64,000 nt of DNA from Sindora glabra (GCA_020226215.1 CM035226.1:90172895-90236894), one strand, 5' to 3'; positions 9,991 to 22,349 are shown, counted from the first letter of the stretch. Made by a program: numbers and translations. Notes: generated by a model from the letters alone, not told the origin.

Positions 9991-12108
9991 GCAATAGGTT
10001 TTTCTATTGTTAATCAACATTTTTTATACTAATTTTTCATGGAATATGATTATAAAACATTAATATGTAGGAAATATTTCTATTTAATGTTAAATATAAA
10101 TAATTTTTTAAAAATTAATTTTCTCTTTTTCATAGAAAAATTATTTTTTATTACAATAATTCAAAATATTAATTTTTAACTTCAAATACAAATATCATAT
10201 CACTTCTATATAACTAAACATATAAATATTTTTTTTTACAAAGAAAAAACTTTTTAGCAAATAAATGAATACCTAGCTTCTAAGTTTTCCTACAAAACGA
10301 TACAATGTGCATTATTGACATGATTCCCTTTTATTAAGACCACAAAGCAAGGAAGCTAGCGTATCAGACGGAGAATTGAGAGGTTAATATCAATTACAGA
10401 AGATTGAAGCTCTCAAAATATCTCCATTGGGAAAAAAAGAAGTGTTGGTTTTAACAAATTTTTTCTTGAATTTTTTAATGCATTAAATTCATCCATATAT
10501 TTAGTATTTAATAATTAATATTAAATTTTCTATTTTTAAATAAAAATATTCAATCTAATAACTTATAATTTATGAAAGTGTTAAATATTGATAGTTGCTA
10601 ATTTGGTACAATAAAAAGAGATGACGATTTGGTCTAGAGGAGGAATTGGCTGAGAAGAATGAAATTTTGACGTTACCGAATATGATTAATTGAAAAATCA
10701 ACAAAGTTCAAGTCGGGTTGGAGCTTGACTTAAGATTAAATTAATATATATTTTTAATTAATTAAATAATAATGAATATATGTTATAAAAGTATAATATT
10801 TGATATAATTACATATATTATTAAGTGAAATAAACTAAAAGTAAAAATAAATAAAACTTTTATTATATATTATATAAATATATATTAAAAATTATAATTG
10901 GACTACTTGCAAACTAAACAAGTTGAATAAAAAACTAATCAAATTGAATAAAATCGAACCAAGTTGAGTAAACAACCAGCTCAAGTGCCACCCCTTGATT
11001 TTGCGTGTATATTTTGACTGTGAAATTTTGATATAAATGTTATTAAAATTACATAAAAATATGATTTACGCAGCAAGGTTCTCAAAAAATTTCTCAATTT
11101 TATATCAAAATTACAGCAATTGATGCAACAAACTTAAGAGAAATAATATCACAAGCTGCAAAATTATTAACGATGATAATTTTTGACATCACATGATAAT
11201 CCGATGCTAATATGAAGTCTTCATGCAAATTTGAGTTGAAGTTCTATGTGTTTAAATTGTAAATGGGTTGATCTATTTAATATGAATAATAAACAAGTTG
11301 GGTTAAAATTATAAATGAGTTGACTTGTTAAGGTGTTTAAGAATTTTTATAAAAATTTTAAAAATATTATTTAAAAAATAATTAAATTATAAATTATAAA
11401 TTATAAATAACTATAATAATAAAAATATAAAATTTACAATTTAATAAAATGATAATAAAAATTTTTAAAAAGATATTTTATCAATAATTAAATATATTTT
11501 TATAAAAAATAAATAATTAAATTTAATAAATAAGTTTATAATATAAATTTATTAATAGAAATTATTAAATAGGTTAGACGAATTGACTTGATACATTTAA
11601 TAAATAAATTGATTCAATGCGATATAATTATTATTTGAATCAATTTCAAGTTAACCTCATTCGAATTATTATTAATTTTTAATACAATATTAATTTAACA
11701 CATGAACATAGATTCCCTTAAAACTACTATTTGGTGCATGTGTTTTAGTACTTGACCAAGTATAAGAAAGGAATGGTTTTAGCAGAAGTTAGCTCGAAAG
11801 CAGAGATTATGGTGGCATTAAGAACATTAAGATAAATAAAATTATAATTATTCACCAAAATATATAAAATTATAATTATAATTACTGAGATTAACATTAT
11901 GGCAATATTTTGCATAACATTGTTATCAACACTCCAATTTTTAGCCATAAGTGCTAGGAAGATGCTTTGCTCGCAAATCTGTTTAGGACTTATTTTTAGT
12001 ATATCAACAAAATAATTAATTCTTAAATAATTCATTATTAATAAATTTGATTTATATCATCATTGTATATTTAATATAATTATTAATAATAATTGATTTA
12101 TTGAGATG
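9991..12108. other. AT-rich intergenic sequence, no gene seen
   Basis: Very AT-rich, with dense short tandem runs at about 11340-11560. A minus-strand frame at 11745-12035 is composed of A/T-biased codons and resembles no family, so I treat it as chance. Confidence 0.5.
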
Positions 12109-12124
12109 AAATTATTTTAAATAT
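12109..12124. repeat. Left target-site duplication of LINE-1
   Basis: Sixteen bases identical to 19504-19519. The length is in the range made by target-primed reverse transcription. The AT-rich sequence lowers specificity, but the match sits exactly at the ends predicted by the coding content. Confidence 0.75.
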
Positions 12125-12188
12125 ATATATGGACACTAGCAAGAAGATAAAATTAAATAAATAAATATTTTATTAATTGAGTTTAGAA

Positions 12189-13502
12189 ATGGTTGAGGGT
12201 GGCAATCGTGATGGAAAAACTCCAACAGCGGAGGAAATCGATAACTTGCGATGGAGCACGAAGAAGGCGAAACAAGCAATAACTAAGTTTGCAGGGGAGT
12301 CTAACAAATTTCTAAGGCAAGTAGAATGAATGTTGGAGGAAGAAACAACCCTTTCCGTTATTATAGCAAGAGGAAAATCATATAGAGACATATTGATCTC
12401 GAATGATTAGGAATCTCTTTGGACTGGAAACTGGTGGGAAGCAGAGGAAAATATTATCATTGATCTCAATTTGGAAAAGATTGAGGGAATCTCTATTACA
12501 GAAGTAGGAGGGTTTCCTAATTTGATAATTTTAGAAGTAGAGAATGCGAGAATGTGCAATCCTTGGAGGCGTACCCTAATTATGAAACTCTGGGTCAAAA
12601 AATCAATTTCAAGCTCTCAAGAAAAATCTCGAACAATTCTGGGCAAGGTTTGGTAAGTTGTCCCTCATAGATATTGGGAATGAATTTTTCATTGTGTGAT
12701 TTAGAGCCACAGCGAATTACCAATTTGCTTTGGCTGGCAGTTTGTGGATTATCTTTGACTATTATTTAACAATAAGGTGTTGGCAACCCCGTTTTAACCT
12801 TTTCACTATAACAATTGATAAGGTAACAGTATGGGTGAGACTCTTAGATTTACCTGCTAAGTTATTTGACGATAAATTTCTATAATATGTTGGTTATTTG
12901 ATAGGAGAAACACATAGAGTAGACCTCAATATAGTTATTGTAACTAGAGGGTAGTATACTAGGCTATGTGTAGAAATAGATGTAACACACCCTCTTTTAC
13001 CTTAATTTTATGTTGAAGGAACCCCAATAAGAATTGAATATAAGGGTATTCATCTTATTTGCTTTGGGTGTGGCAAATATGGTCATAACCATGACCAATG
13101 TCCCTTGAAAGTGAGCTAACCTATTTCTACAGTAGAGATAAATAACCAAGTTTAGTCTTTAGAAGTGAACAATGACATATCAACATTTGGACTATGGATG
13201 CTAGCTCAATCTAAGCACAGGGGAAGATAGGGTAAGCAAGAAGTAAGAGCCCACGACCAAACCAACAAAGAGACAAAAAAAGGTAATAATAGCTTTAAAA
13301 AGTTAGACCTGGCAATGACCTCCCATTTTGAAGTATTGGAAAATATTAATGAAAGTGAAGTATTGCCTAAAAAAGACATGCAAAATAATCAAGCTCCTAC
13401 AGTGCATACACCAAGTGAGCAAAATAAATGGAAAGGCAACTCAACCTTTAACTATGGACTCAATGGAATGAAAACTATACAAGACAAGATGGAGTCCAGT
13501 TA
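12189..13502 (+). pseudogene. LINE-1 ORF1 (DUF4283-like, CCHC zinc knuckle)
   Basis: It starts at ATG 12189; in-frame stops follow at 12327-12329 and 12408-12410, with frameshifts later. The middle reads VWVRLLDLPAKLFDD, then YLIGETHRVDLN, a pattern typical of the plant LINE ORF1 domain DUF4283. A CX2CX4HX4C knuckle (CFGCGKYGHNHDQC) lies at 13060-13101. The C-terminal part (13315-13502) is hydrophilic and still open. In working elements the protein binds element RNA. It is clearly a broken copy. Confidence 0.8.
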
Positions 13503-13846
13503 AACAATCTTGAGTAAAAGTTAAATGTTCTAAAAAGTTCATCCTAGATGACCTACTCCAGGTGCCCAAACAGAACCCCACTCAAAGAAGTATACGTCAA
13601 CTGCATTAGAATGCAAGAAGCAATTCCTACTCAATCCACTATTCTTCCTTTAACTTACTAAGAGAACAGTGGAATCAAACCTACTAATCCACTAAATTTG
13701 TGTAGAAATGAAAGAGACCTTGAAGGTATGAGTGTTGATAACCCAAGCAATAACCCAAATGGAGGTATGATACCTTCAACCGATAGCTCTGATGCCATGC
13801 TTATTGCATGAGAATATAATGCTACTGTAATCTTGTGTTTTATATT

Positions 13847-15469
13847 ATGAAGATTTGGAATGTTTAGGGAGCTGTTGGAAAGGCTTTTTCCAGAGCTGTC
13901 AAGGAAATTAATAAAACTAATAAATTTGATCTAGTGACTTTACTAGAACCCAGAATCAATGGCCAACATGCTTGTAGGAAAATTAGACACTTTGGATTTG
14001 GTTTCTTTGAATTGGTGGAAGCCAAAGGTTATAGTGGAGATATCTAGTTATTATGGTCTAACCCCAATATCAAAATAGAAATAATATCTATGCTAAATTC
14101 CTTCATGTCAAAATAACAACAAGGAATTTAGAACCTTGGATATTTACAGCTGTCTATGCTAGTCCTCAAGAATCTCAATGAAGCTTTGCTTGGATCAAAT
14201 TACAATGCATATTGATACCATGTCTATACCTTGGCTTATATTAGGAGATTTTAACAAAATTGCATCATGCTTAAAGAAAAAAGGAGGAGCCCTTGTTAAC
14301 ATTTATAAATGCAACAAATTCCTTCAATGGATAAATTCTTGTAACTTTATTGATTTGGGAGTAGTAGGAGCAAAGTTTACCTGGCGTGGCTCCACATAAA
14401 ACAACTATAAGAGAGTCTTTAAACAACTGGACAGGGTAATGTGTAATGTAGAATAGCAAACTAAATTTCACATAGCTTTTGTTAAGTCTTTCCTAGAATC
14501 CAATATGATCACCACTCGCTTCTTATATATACCATAAATGCTCCCTCACATCCCACTAACATTCCCTTCAAATTTCTAACATCTTGGATAAGTCATCCTT
14601 TTTTTTTCCATTTCTTAGAGGACAACTAGGATTCAAGTAAACGGCTACTAGGTACACTAGTTGAACTCATTAATCGTCTAATGAAGTGGAATAAGGATGT
14701 CTTTGGACATATTATTAAAAGGAAAAATAGACTTCTGACCAGAATAAATGGAATTCAAATATCCCTCTAATGTGGAACTAACAGATTCCTTAAGAAACTG
14801 GAACATGAACTTTGCAAGGAACTTGAGATTACTTCAGATCAAGAGGAAATTCTCTAGTACCAAAGATCTCGCAGTAATTGGATCAACTATGGGGATAGAA
14901 ATACTTGCTACTAACACACCAAGACAGCTAATTGAGGAAGGAGAAATAAAATTGTGATGATAAGAAATACAAAAGGTGATTGGATTGATAACCAACATAT
15001 TCTCCAAACTATAACTGTTTCATTTTATGAAAAATTATACACTGAATTAACTTCTCCCTTTATTTGGTATCACATTATTCATAGGTGGTCGAGTTTAGAA
15101 AGTAAAATTAAAAAGACCTTAGGAAGGATGGTGAATGATCAGGAGATCATAAAAGTTATTAATAGTATCGGTGCCTTTAAGGCACCAGGAGATTTTGCTA
15201 GAAGAACTGGACTCTCATTAGAAAAGATGTTTGTAAATTCATTGAAGAGGCATGGACTAATGATACTTTGATTCATCAGATAAACTCTACACTTCTCTAT
15301 CTTATCCCAAAGGTTAATAAGCTAAAATATATCTCCCAATTCAGGCCTATAGCTTTATGCAATATGATTTGCAAGTGTATTATAGAGATATTAGTACGAC
15401 AATTCTCCACAACCTCCTTTCATCTATCAAGCAAGCTTCATTTTGAGCAGGAAGATTCATGACAATAGC
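13847..15469 (+). pseudogene. LINE-1 ORF2, 5' part: endonuclease and start of reverse transcriptase
   Basis: A start is likely at ATG 13847, 345 bases after ORF1. The apurinic-type endonuclease is recognisable from LVTLLEPRING near 13936 and PWLILGDFNKIAS near 14229 to DLGVVGAKFTWRGS near 14355. The reverse transcriptase begins with FKAPGDF near 15178 and LIPKVNKLKYISQFRPIALC at about 15302-15361. Many stops are present (for example 14398-14400). The frame is cut at 15469 by the inserted LTR element and resumes after 17028. Confidence 0.8.
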
Positions 15470-15474
15470 CCAAG
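15470..15474. repeat. Left 5-bp duplication of the inserted mini LTR element
   Basis: CCAAG, identical to 17024-17028 on the other side of the element. Confidence 0.85.
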
Positions 15475-15854
15475 TGTTAGAAAATGTTAATCTAAAAAAA
15501 AACACTATGAAATATGTCATATATCTTGTCAAAGAGTTGGTGAAGATGTGTTGTAAAAGAAAAGAAAGTGTGTTAGGTTTGGTTAACTTGTAAAATAGAA
15601 AATGGAATATTGAATGTCTATAAATAGACATTTTGCATAATGCTGTAATTGGAGCTCTCAAAGAAGAAAGAAAACTCCCCAAGTGCAGCAACACTTGGTA
15701 AAAAATGCAATAATATGATGTTATGTTTCTGTTGCCATAGCCTTTCTATGTTTCTGTTTTTCTTTATGCATCTCTGTTTTTGCTTGTGTTTCTGCATTTC
15801 TGTTTCTGCATTTTTGGCTCTGTTTTTCCCTATGTTTCTTTTGGTTTTTCAACA
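15475..15854 (+). repeat. 5' LTR of the mini LTR element
   Basis: It begins TGTTAGAAAA and ends TTCAACA. A TATA-like CTATAAATAG is at 15619-15628. The 3' third is a run of TTTCTG-like repeats (15726-15840). Confidence 0.9.
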
Positions 15855-15868
15855 TGGTATCAAAGCTT
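15855..15868 (+). promoter_or_regulatory. Primer-binding site of the mini LTR element
   Basis: TGGTATCAAAGCTT follows the LTR with no spacer. It matches the 3' end of initiator methionine tRNA except for one change (A for G). Confidence 0.8.
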
Positions 15869-15961
15869 AAATGGTCTTAGTGGGCTGTGAGAAAAAGAGA
15901 GAAAACCAACAAGGCTTCCTCTTCATAAAAACCTTGAAAAACAGTGTTTGTTTGTGGCTTC

Positions 15962-16089
15962 AAATGGCTTCTCTGCTCCATTCCCTCCTACTTCCATTAG
16001 AGTTAACTTCCTTATATGGTAGTTAAAATGAAAGTCTATGTAGAGGCTTATGATATGTGGGAAGTAGTTGAAATTGGAAGAGATAGCAC
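15962..16089 (+). pseudogene. Copia Gag N-terminal remnant in the mini LTR element
   Basis: A short coding-like stretch reads VVKMKVYVEAYDMWEVVE (about 16019-16072). This fits the beginning of the Copia Gag (UBN2-type) region, where a tryptophan and an acidic Trp-Glu-Val-Val-Glu motif are typical. The upstream part is out of frame. It identifies the parent as a Copia-superfamily element. Confidence 0.6.
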
Positions 16090-16560
16090 ATGAAGATGAG
16101 GAAGAAGCAGCAACACCACAAGAAAAAGGAAAAAAAAAGATATGATGTTGTAAAATCAGAAGAAAAATGCAGAGAGGAAATCTTTCAGCAGGAAGGATAT
16201 ACAGAAGATGATGAAGATGTTGATGTCAATATTGCAGCTGAAACTCCAGTGAGTCCAGCAGCAAAAAAAGATCATGAAGAAAGCACGCCCTTCTGCTGAA
16301 TAGTTGCCTGGAAGGGGTGGTAACAGAAAGGCTAAAGTAGGCAGAAAGTCTGAGGATGATGCCGAAAAGGATGAAGACATTGGTCTTAAAATTGAGTTTG
16401 AGCAAAACCACAATGGTATACCTAAAGAGTACACTTGAAGCAGCCAATGAGAAGCCAGATGCTCCAGGGAAACGTAATGCAAAAAGAAAGAAAGCCTCTG
16501 CTTGCAGTTGGTAGCAAAGTTACGAATGATGCCAAGGAGATAAGCCAAAGATTTGTTTCT
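16090..16560 (+). pseudogene. Lysine/acid-rich coding-like insert of unknown origin in the mini LTR element
   Basis: After the Gag remnant the interior carries about 470 bases with coding-like composition. It starts with KKKEKKRYDVV and TEDDEDVDVNIAAETP (16090-16299), then in other frames PGRGGNRKAKVGRKSEDD (about 16311-16364) and EISQRFVSELNNL near 16538. Alternating basic and acidic stretches resemble plant nuclear proteins, not retroelement enzymes. It is probably a captured cellular gene fragment. I do not recognise the donor. Confidence 0.45.
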
Positions 16561-16634
16561 GAGTTAAACAACTTGTGATATATTTAAAAAAAAAATCAAT
16601 CAAAGCTTTAGAATATGTGTTTTTTTTTTAGATT

Positions 16635-16643
16635 AAGGGAGAG
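16635..16643 (+). promoter_or_regulatory. Polypurine tract of the mini LTR element
   Basis: AAGGGAGAG sits immediately before the 3' LTR, the expected plus-strand primer. Confidence 0.75.
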
Positions 16644-17023
16644 TGTTAGAAAATGTTAATCTAAAAAAAATACTATGAAATATGTCATATATCCTGTCAA
16701 AGAGTTGGTGAAGATATGTTGTAAAAGAAAAGAAAGTGTGTTAGGTTTTGTTAACTTGTAAAATAGAAAATGGAATATTGAATGTCTATAAATAGACATT
16801 TTGCATAATGCTGTAATTGGAGCTCTCAAAGAAGAGAGAAAACTCCCCAAGTGCAGCAACACTTGGTAAAAAATGCAATGATATGATGTTATGTTTCTGT
16901 TGCCATAGCCTTTCTACGTTTCTGTTTTTCTTTCTGCATCTCTGTTTCTGTTTGTGTTTCTGCATTTCTGTTTCTGCGTTTTTGGCTCTGTGTTTCCCTA
17001 TGTTTCTTTTGGTATTTCCAATA
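16644..17023 (+). repeat. 3' LTR of the mini LTR element
   Basis: It aligns over its full length with 15475-15854 (also 380 bases) with about 16 differences, mostly substitutions. It ends AATA instead of AACA, directly before the CCAAG duplication at 17024-17028. Confidence 0.9.
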
Positions 17024-17028
17024 CCAAG

Positions 17029-19460
17029 AAATTATATGAAAAGAAAAAGGTGTTTTATGTCAATAAAGATCAATTTGGAGAAGGCCTATAATAAATTAAA
17101 TTAGAGTTTCATTCAAAATGTCCTTATAGAGATTGGTATGCCTTCATTTTTTTTTATTGATATGGTGATGCAGTGTGTATCGTCATCATCTTTTAAAGTA
17201 ATCTAGAATAACAACAGGACAAAAAGTTTCAAACCTTCAAGAGGGATTTGCTAAGGGGATCTGTTATCTCCTTAAATTTTTATGTTGTGCGCGGGAAAAC
17301 TATCCCATATCATAGCTGATGAACTGGACAATGGTAATTGATTCCTATAAAGGCAAGCTAGGAGGGTCCCGCTATTTCTCACCTCCTATTTGTGGATGAC
17401 TTACTCTTGTTCGCAGAGGCCAATCCTAATCAGATGAATAATATCCTCCGATGTCTTCATGGATTTTATACCATGTCTGGACAATCCATAAATAAACAAA
17501 AAACAAGTATTTACTTCTTAAAGAATACCCCTCCAACTGTTCGTGAAAGTTTAATCCAGTAAAGTGGCTTTACTCATGTCAAAGAAATTGGAACGTTATT
17601 TAGGAGCTACTACAACATGGATGGGTCTTTAATAAAACTTTCCATCATATTATGGAACGGGTTGAACAAAAGCTAAGTGGATGGAAGTCCAAATGCCTAT
17701 CGAAAATAGGTAGAATCACATTAGCCAAGTCTATCATTTCTATTATCCTTGTCTTTCAAATGTAGCACACAAGAATTCTAAAAAGAATATGTGATCTCAT
17801 TGAAATGAAACAAAGTTAATTTATTTAGGGACAAATGGGAGGTGTTAGGAAAACACATTATATTTTTTAGAATACTATATGCCTACCTAAAAATAAAGGA
17901 GGGATTGGCTTTAGACATTTGTGGGACATGAACAGTGCATTATTGATGAAACTTGGTTAGAATTTATTGTTAAATCCCTAAAATCTATGTGCTCAAGTAC
18001 TTAGAGGTAAGTACCAAATTCATCTTGATTTAAATAAGCCACATGTAGTAAAGAGCACTTCTTCAAGATTACAGAAAGAAATTGGAAAACTCTAGCCTCA
18101 TCTCACTATTTCAACTGGATGGGAAATTGGAGATGGTAAAAGTGCCCTTTTCTAGACTTCAAATTGGATTAAAAGATTATGCCTTCTTGACAAGTTAGTT
18201 GTTAATCCGATTCTAGAGGAAGACCTTGCTAAACCAGTATCGGCATTCATGAATAGCAATGGTTACCAGGATAATAACATCTTTCAAGTATATCTGCCTC
18301 CTAAAGTTATAGCAAGTATATAGGTTGTGCTTCCACTTTGTGAAACTGATGGTGCAGATTGCTTTGTCTGGACAGTAGAACCTAACGGACAATTCTTGGT
18401 TAAATCTTCTTATTATTTGCTTGCAGACTAACATTCCCTGAACTTTAACCCTTTCTAGTAGCTAATTTGGCAATGGATTGGTCCAAATCAAATTAGAATT
18501 TTTCTTTGGCAAGTAGCTTATCAATAACTTCCAACCAATGAAGTCCAAGCCAGATAGGTTCGAAATAATCCTTTTTGTCCAAGATGTGGTCTATAGAATG
18601 AATTAATTCTACTTGCATTGAAGGACTGTCCTCCTATCTTTTCTATATGGAACATGTTACTACCTCACAACACTCAACATCAGTTCTATTCAAAAAATAT
18701 CATCCTTTAGCTTTTCTACAATTTGGACCCAAATAGTGGTCAATGTTTAGGTAAGAATTGGAACTCTACGTTTGGAGTAACATGCTGGTTATTATAAACC
18801 TAGAGGAATAAGACATTATTCGAAGATGGTTTTCAATTCCCAACTGATCTAACTCTATTAATTTCAAATTGGACACAGAACATTCTGGAGGCTTCGATTG
18901 TTAAATTTGCCACTTATCTAACTTTACAGTAAAGGAGTATTTATGTTAAGTGGCACTCCCCACACGAATGATGGATCAAACTCAATTCTAATGGATGCTA
19001 TAAGAGATAAATTGGAAAAGCTGGATATGGTGGGCTACCGAAGTGCCTAGATGGTTAATGGTTAGGTGGATTCATATTTAACATTGGCAACTATCATCCC
19101 TTCTTTACAGAACTATAGGGAATTCTTACCAGTTTGGAATTTGCTTGGAGTAAAGGTTATAGAAAAGTTATAATTGAATCAGATTCACTATCTAGCATAG
19201 ATATTCTTACTATAGATAATTATCATCATAAACATCGATTGCATCTTATCAAAAGAATTCATAGATGGCACTAATAAGATTGGAAGTTATTTTTTATCCA
19301 CCAATTTAGAGAAGGTAATCAATGCACAGACTGGTTGACTAATTATAATCCCAACTTTGATCCCAGATTTCACAAGATTGCTCATGTTCCTATTGATTTC
19401 AATGTACTTCTCCTTACTGATATAATTGGGTCTTTAGTACCCAGAGTTGTCTTGAACTAG
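17029..19460 (+). pseudogene. LINE-1 ORF2, 3' part: reverse transcriptase core, zf-RVT-like region and RNase H
   Basis: The reverse transcriptase continues after the mini LTR element with INLEKAYNKL near 17070 and HLLFVDDLLLFAEANPNQ near 17380. The catalytic box reads FVDD (17389-17400); both aspartates are kept. YLGATTTWMGL near 17596 follows. A zinc-finger-like region (FCPRCG near 18574) and an RNase H domain (GKAGYGG near 19015, IIESDSLSSI near 19171) complete the C-terminus, which ends at TAG 19458-19460. Stops and frameshifts occur throughout. Confidence 0.8.
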
Positions 19461-19519
19461 TTTTTGTTTCCTTTTAGGATTATTGCCTTGATTTATAATA
19501 AAAAAATTATTTTAAATAT

Positions 19520-20479
19520 TTTTATTGAGAAAAATAATCATTAAATAATAAATTATTTTTTTAGTTTTAATTATGAATTTTCTTTTATTAAGAATATTTA
19601 CATTAATTATTATTAACAAATTAATCATTAGTAAAAATTATATTAAATGTAAAATTATTTTATACATTACAATATATCAATAATCTTTTATCACAGCAAT
19701 CTTTTATTTTCTTCGCTGTGATAGACAACGGCTTGCCTTAGATGTACACATTTATAATACAGTAATAATATAATAAAGAACCCATTTGTTGTATGGTTTT
19801 CATCAGTATTGGATTAGACAGGTACAAGTGATTGTAACTTTAGAGATCAACAACCGTAAGAGAAATTTATATATATACATAACTAATAAATAAAAAATAA
19901 TTATTGATTTTTTAAAAATTCTTATTTATTATTAAAATATATAAGGATTTCTCCACTTATAATTATCTTTCACCAGCTAGGTGGATCAGATCATTGTGGG
20001 CCGCTGTATATCTAATTTAAGATGAAAAAATATCTTTTATAAAAATATAATTATAAATCGTTAAGATAACAAAAATAATTAATATATTTAATGATAAATG
20101 TATAAGTTTGATGGCAAATAATTCAAGAAGAAAGTAATTTTTTTACTACCATAATTTTAGGATTTTTTAATTAAAAATATATGGTAGTATATAAAGAAAT
20201 GTAATTTTTCTGTAAAAGTTATTTTCTAAAAAATATACAAAGCCATAAACTCACAGCATTAAACCAGAAATTAATTAACCCATTGTAATAACAATAATTC
20301 TTTTAAGGATTTATATTTTTCGTGTTGGCAGTAAAATTGTATTTACGTAAATGACACATGAAATATTACCCTGTGTCTTTTTTTTTTCTTCTTACAAATA
20401 CATACAATAAAATAAGACGAACGCAAGAAAATACAGGACACATAACAACTTTTCGAATGCCAATGCTATAAAACACAAA
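19520..20479. other. AT-rich intergenic sequence, no gene seen
   Basis: No open frame or recognisable repeat family apart from short A/T runs. Confidence 0.5.
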
Positions 20480-21806
20480 GGATTCTGGGGTACAAATGTC
20501 TACCGTTTTCAACGGTACACATAATTAATTGGCGCAGGTTACAGAATTTTCTTTAATTTCTTCATTTAATAATTTTTTTTCATCTCTTCCCATATTAGTC
20601 TCTCCCTCCAGTTTGCACCTGTAAATGTATTATTTGCTTTAGAGTTCTCCTTTTTTATTTTAAATAACAATAAAAATGTTTTTTTTTTGAGATATTCTCT
20701 TATTATTTTGGCTAAAATACATATAACTTTCTATATTATAATTTTATGTGAAAAAAGCCTATGAAATTTCAAAATATGGAATTAAATATTTAAATTATAT
20801 ATATTGTGCAAAAAATTCTCTTTATTATATTTTCTTTCAGATCCTCGATGGTATAGAGGTTTCTACTGTTATTTTTTTAGTGTGCTTGATTGCATGAAAA
20901 TTAATCTTTCAAAATAAACTCTAGGTCCACAACTGATTTTAAATTAAAAATTGAAAATAATAATTTTTATTTTCGAAGTTAATATTTAAGTATTACTAAA
21001 TATAAAATATTAATTTATGATCATTTTTGAATTAATTATTCACAACAAATTATATTCAAAATTAATTTTTATACAAAAAAACTTTAAATAATATTTTATT
21101 TCATTCCATCTTGAGGTAACTGAAAAAAGTGTTCAAGATAGGACAGAATGAGGGAAAGATGAAATATTTTTTAAAATTATTTCTGTATAAAGATTAATTT
21201 TAAAATTGATTATTACAAATAATTAGTTTTAAAATAATTAAATATTAAAAATTTATATTATTAATATTTATATGTTAAATTTAAAAGTAAATATTATTTT
21301 TTCTAATTTTTAATTTAATATCAATTTTGAAACTAAGGTTGATTTTAAAAAATTAATTTTTGTATAATCAAGGATATTAAAAATTAAAAAAATAATAGAA
21401 TCCCTATTACCTTGAAGGATTTGAAAGAAGAGATGATAGAGATTTTTTCGTACAATATATATAATTTAAATATTTAATTGCACATTTTAAAATATCATAT
21501 CTTTTTCGTGCATAAGATATAATATAAAAGGCTATGTATCTTAGCCAAAATAACAGAAAAAGGCCTTACAAGAAAAAAAATTTAATATTATTAAAAAAAG
21601 ACCTCCTGCAAACAATACATTCACACATAAAAGAAAAATAAAATAAAATAATCAGTTAAAAGGATTAAAAAGCACAAAACATGTTAAATAAGTAATCACT
21701 TAACGGATATTATCTTGCAACGGAACACTCATTCTATACTTATTAGCCAATAAGTACTATTGAGTACCGTTGAGTTTGGTAAACATTTGTCCCCAAGAAC
21801 CCCCCT
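20480..21806. mobile_element. Foldback-type element with long inverted arms
   Basis: The left arm (about 20480-20990) and right arm (about 21290-21806) are imperfect reverse complements. The ends pair GATTCTGGGGTACAAATGTC with the reverse complement of the stretch around 21785-21803. The inner blocks around 20697-20830 and 21440-21560 pair closely, both containing ATTAAATATTTAAATTATAT. No transposase is present. The shape suits a non-autonomous DNA transposon with long terminal inverted repeats (Mutator-like or foldback). A flanking duplication is not resolved: CTATAAA occurs just outside both ends. Confidence 0.7.
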
Positions 21807-22349
21807 ATAAACACAATTATAGTTCTAATACATGAACGTAAATCCTACGTTTGATTCTACATAACTATAAAAGAAATTAGTGCAGTACCCATGCTCTGTA
21901 TGAGTAAGAAAAAGAAATGTTATGATTGTAAAATTAAAATAATTTATTAAGTTAAAAATCTCCATGTAATATATCATAAAGATAATATTGCATAAAAAAT
22001 AAGATAAAATTATTAATTTTGTTTCTAAAATTTTGTAATATTGACAAAATAATCCTTGAATTATATTAAATGATCAATTTTATTTCTAAAAAATAGTTCG
22101 AATAGATAATTTTATCTCTTCATATAGATACTCAAGGGTGAAATTGTTTATACAAATCTATATAAATGGATGAAATTATTTGTATAAATTATTATTTAAG
22201 AATGAATTTAGTCGTTTAATATAATTCATGAACCATTTTATTAGTTCTAAACAATTTTAGGGACAAAAATGGTAATTTAGTTAAAAATCAATTAAAATGT
22301 ATTTGGTAAACAAAGATACTTACATGTCTTATATATAAAAATAATTTTG
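21807..22349. other. AT-rich intergenic sequence, no gene seen
   Basis: No coding or repeat structure recognised. Confidence 0.5.

Larger units (their letters stand above)
15475..17023 (+). mobile_element. Small LTR retrotransposon (Copia-derived, non-autonomous) nested in LINE-1
   Basis: Two 380-bp LTRs (15475-15854 and 16644-17023) enclose a 789-bp interior. A tRNA-Met-type primer site lies directly after the 5' LTR and a purine tract directly before the 3' LTR. A perfect 5-bp duplication (CCAAG) flanks the element. The interior lacks protease, integrase and reverse transcriptase. It starts with a short Copia Gag-like stretch and continues with lysine/acid-rich coding-like DNA of unknown origin. 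By hand count the LTRs differ at roughly 16 positions, so the insertion is not very recent. Confidence 0.9.
12109..19519 (+). mobile_element. LINE-1 (L1-type non-LTR retrotransposon), full length, interrupted by an LTR element
   Basis: The element body runs from 12125 to about 19503. It is flanked by a 16-base direct repeat, AAATTATTTTAAATAT, at 12109-12124 and 19504-19519, and ends in a short A-rich tail (AATAAAAAAA). It holds a DUF4283-like ORF1 with a zinc knuckle, then ORF2 with endonuclease, reverse transcriptase, a zf-RVT-like region and RNase H. A 1.55-kb LTR element at 15475-17023 splits the reverse transcriptase. Without that insert the LINE is about 5.8 kb, normal for plant L1. Numerous stops and frameshifts show it is inactive. 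Confidence 0.85.

Noticed and set aside
11745..12035. Minus-strand frame with a hydrophobic stretch (96 codons)
   Set aside because: The isoleucine-rich segment comes from AT-rich sequence. There is no conserved motif and no neighbouring gene structure.
15649..15870. Frame of 73 codons in the mini-element LTR
   Set aside because: It is translated from the TTTCTG-rich repeats of the LTR and is also present in the 3' LTR; a composition artefact.
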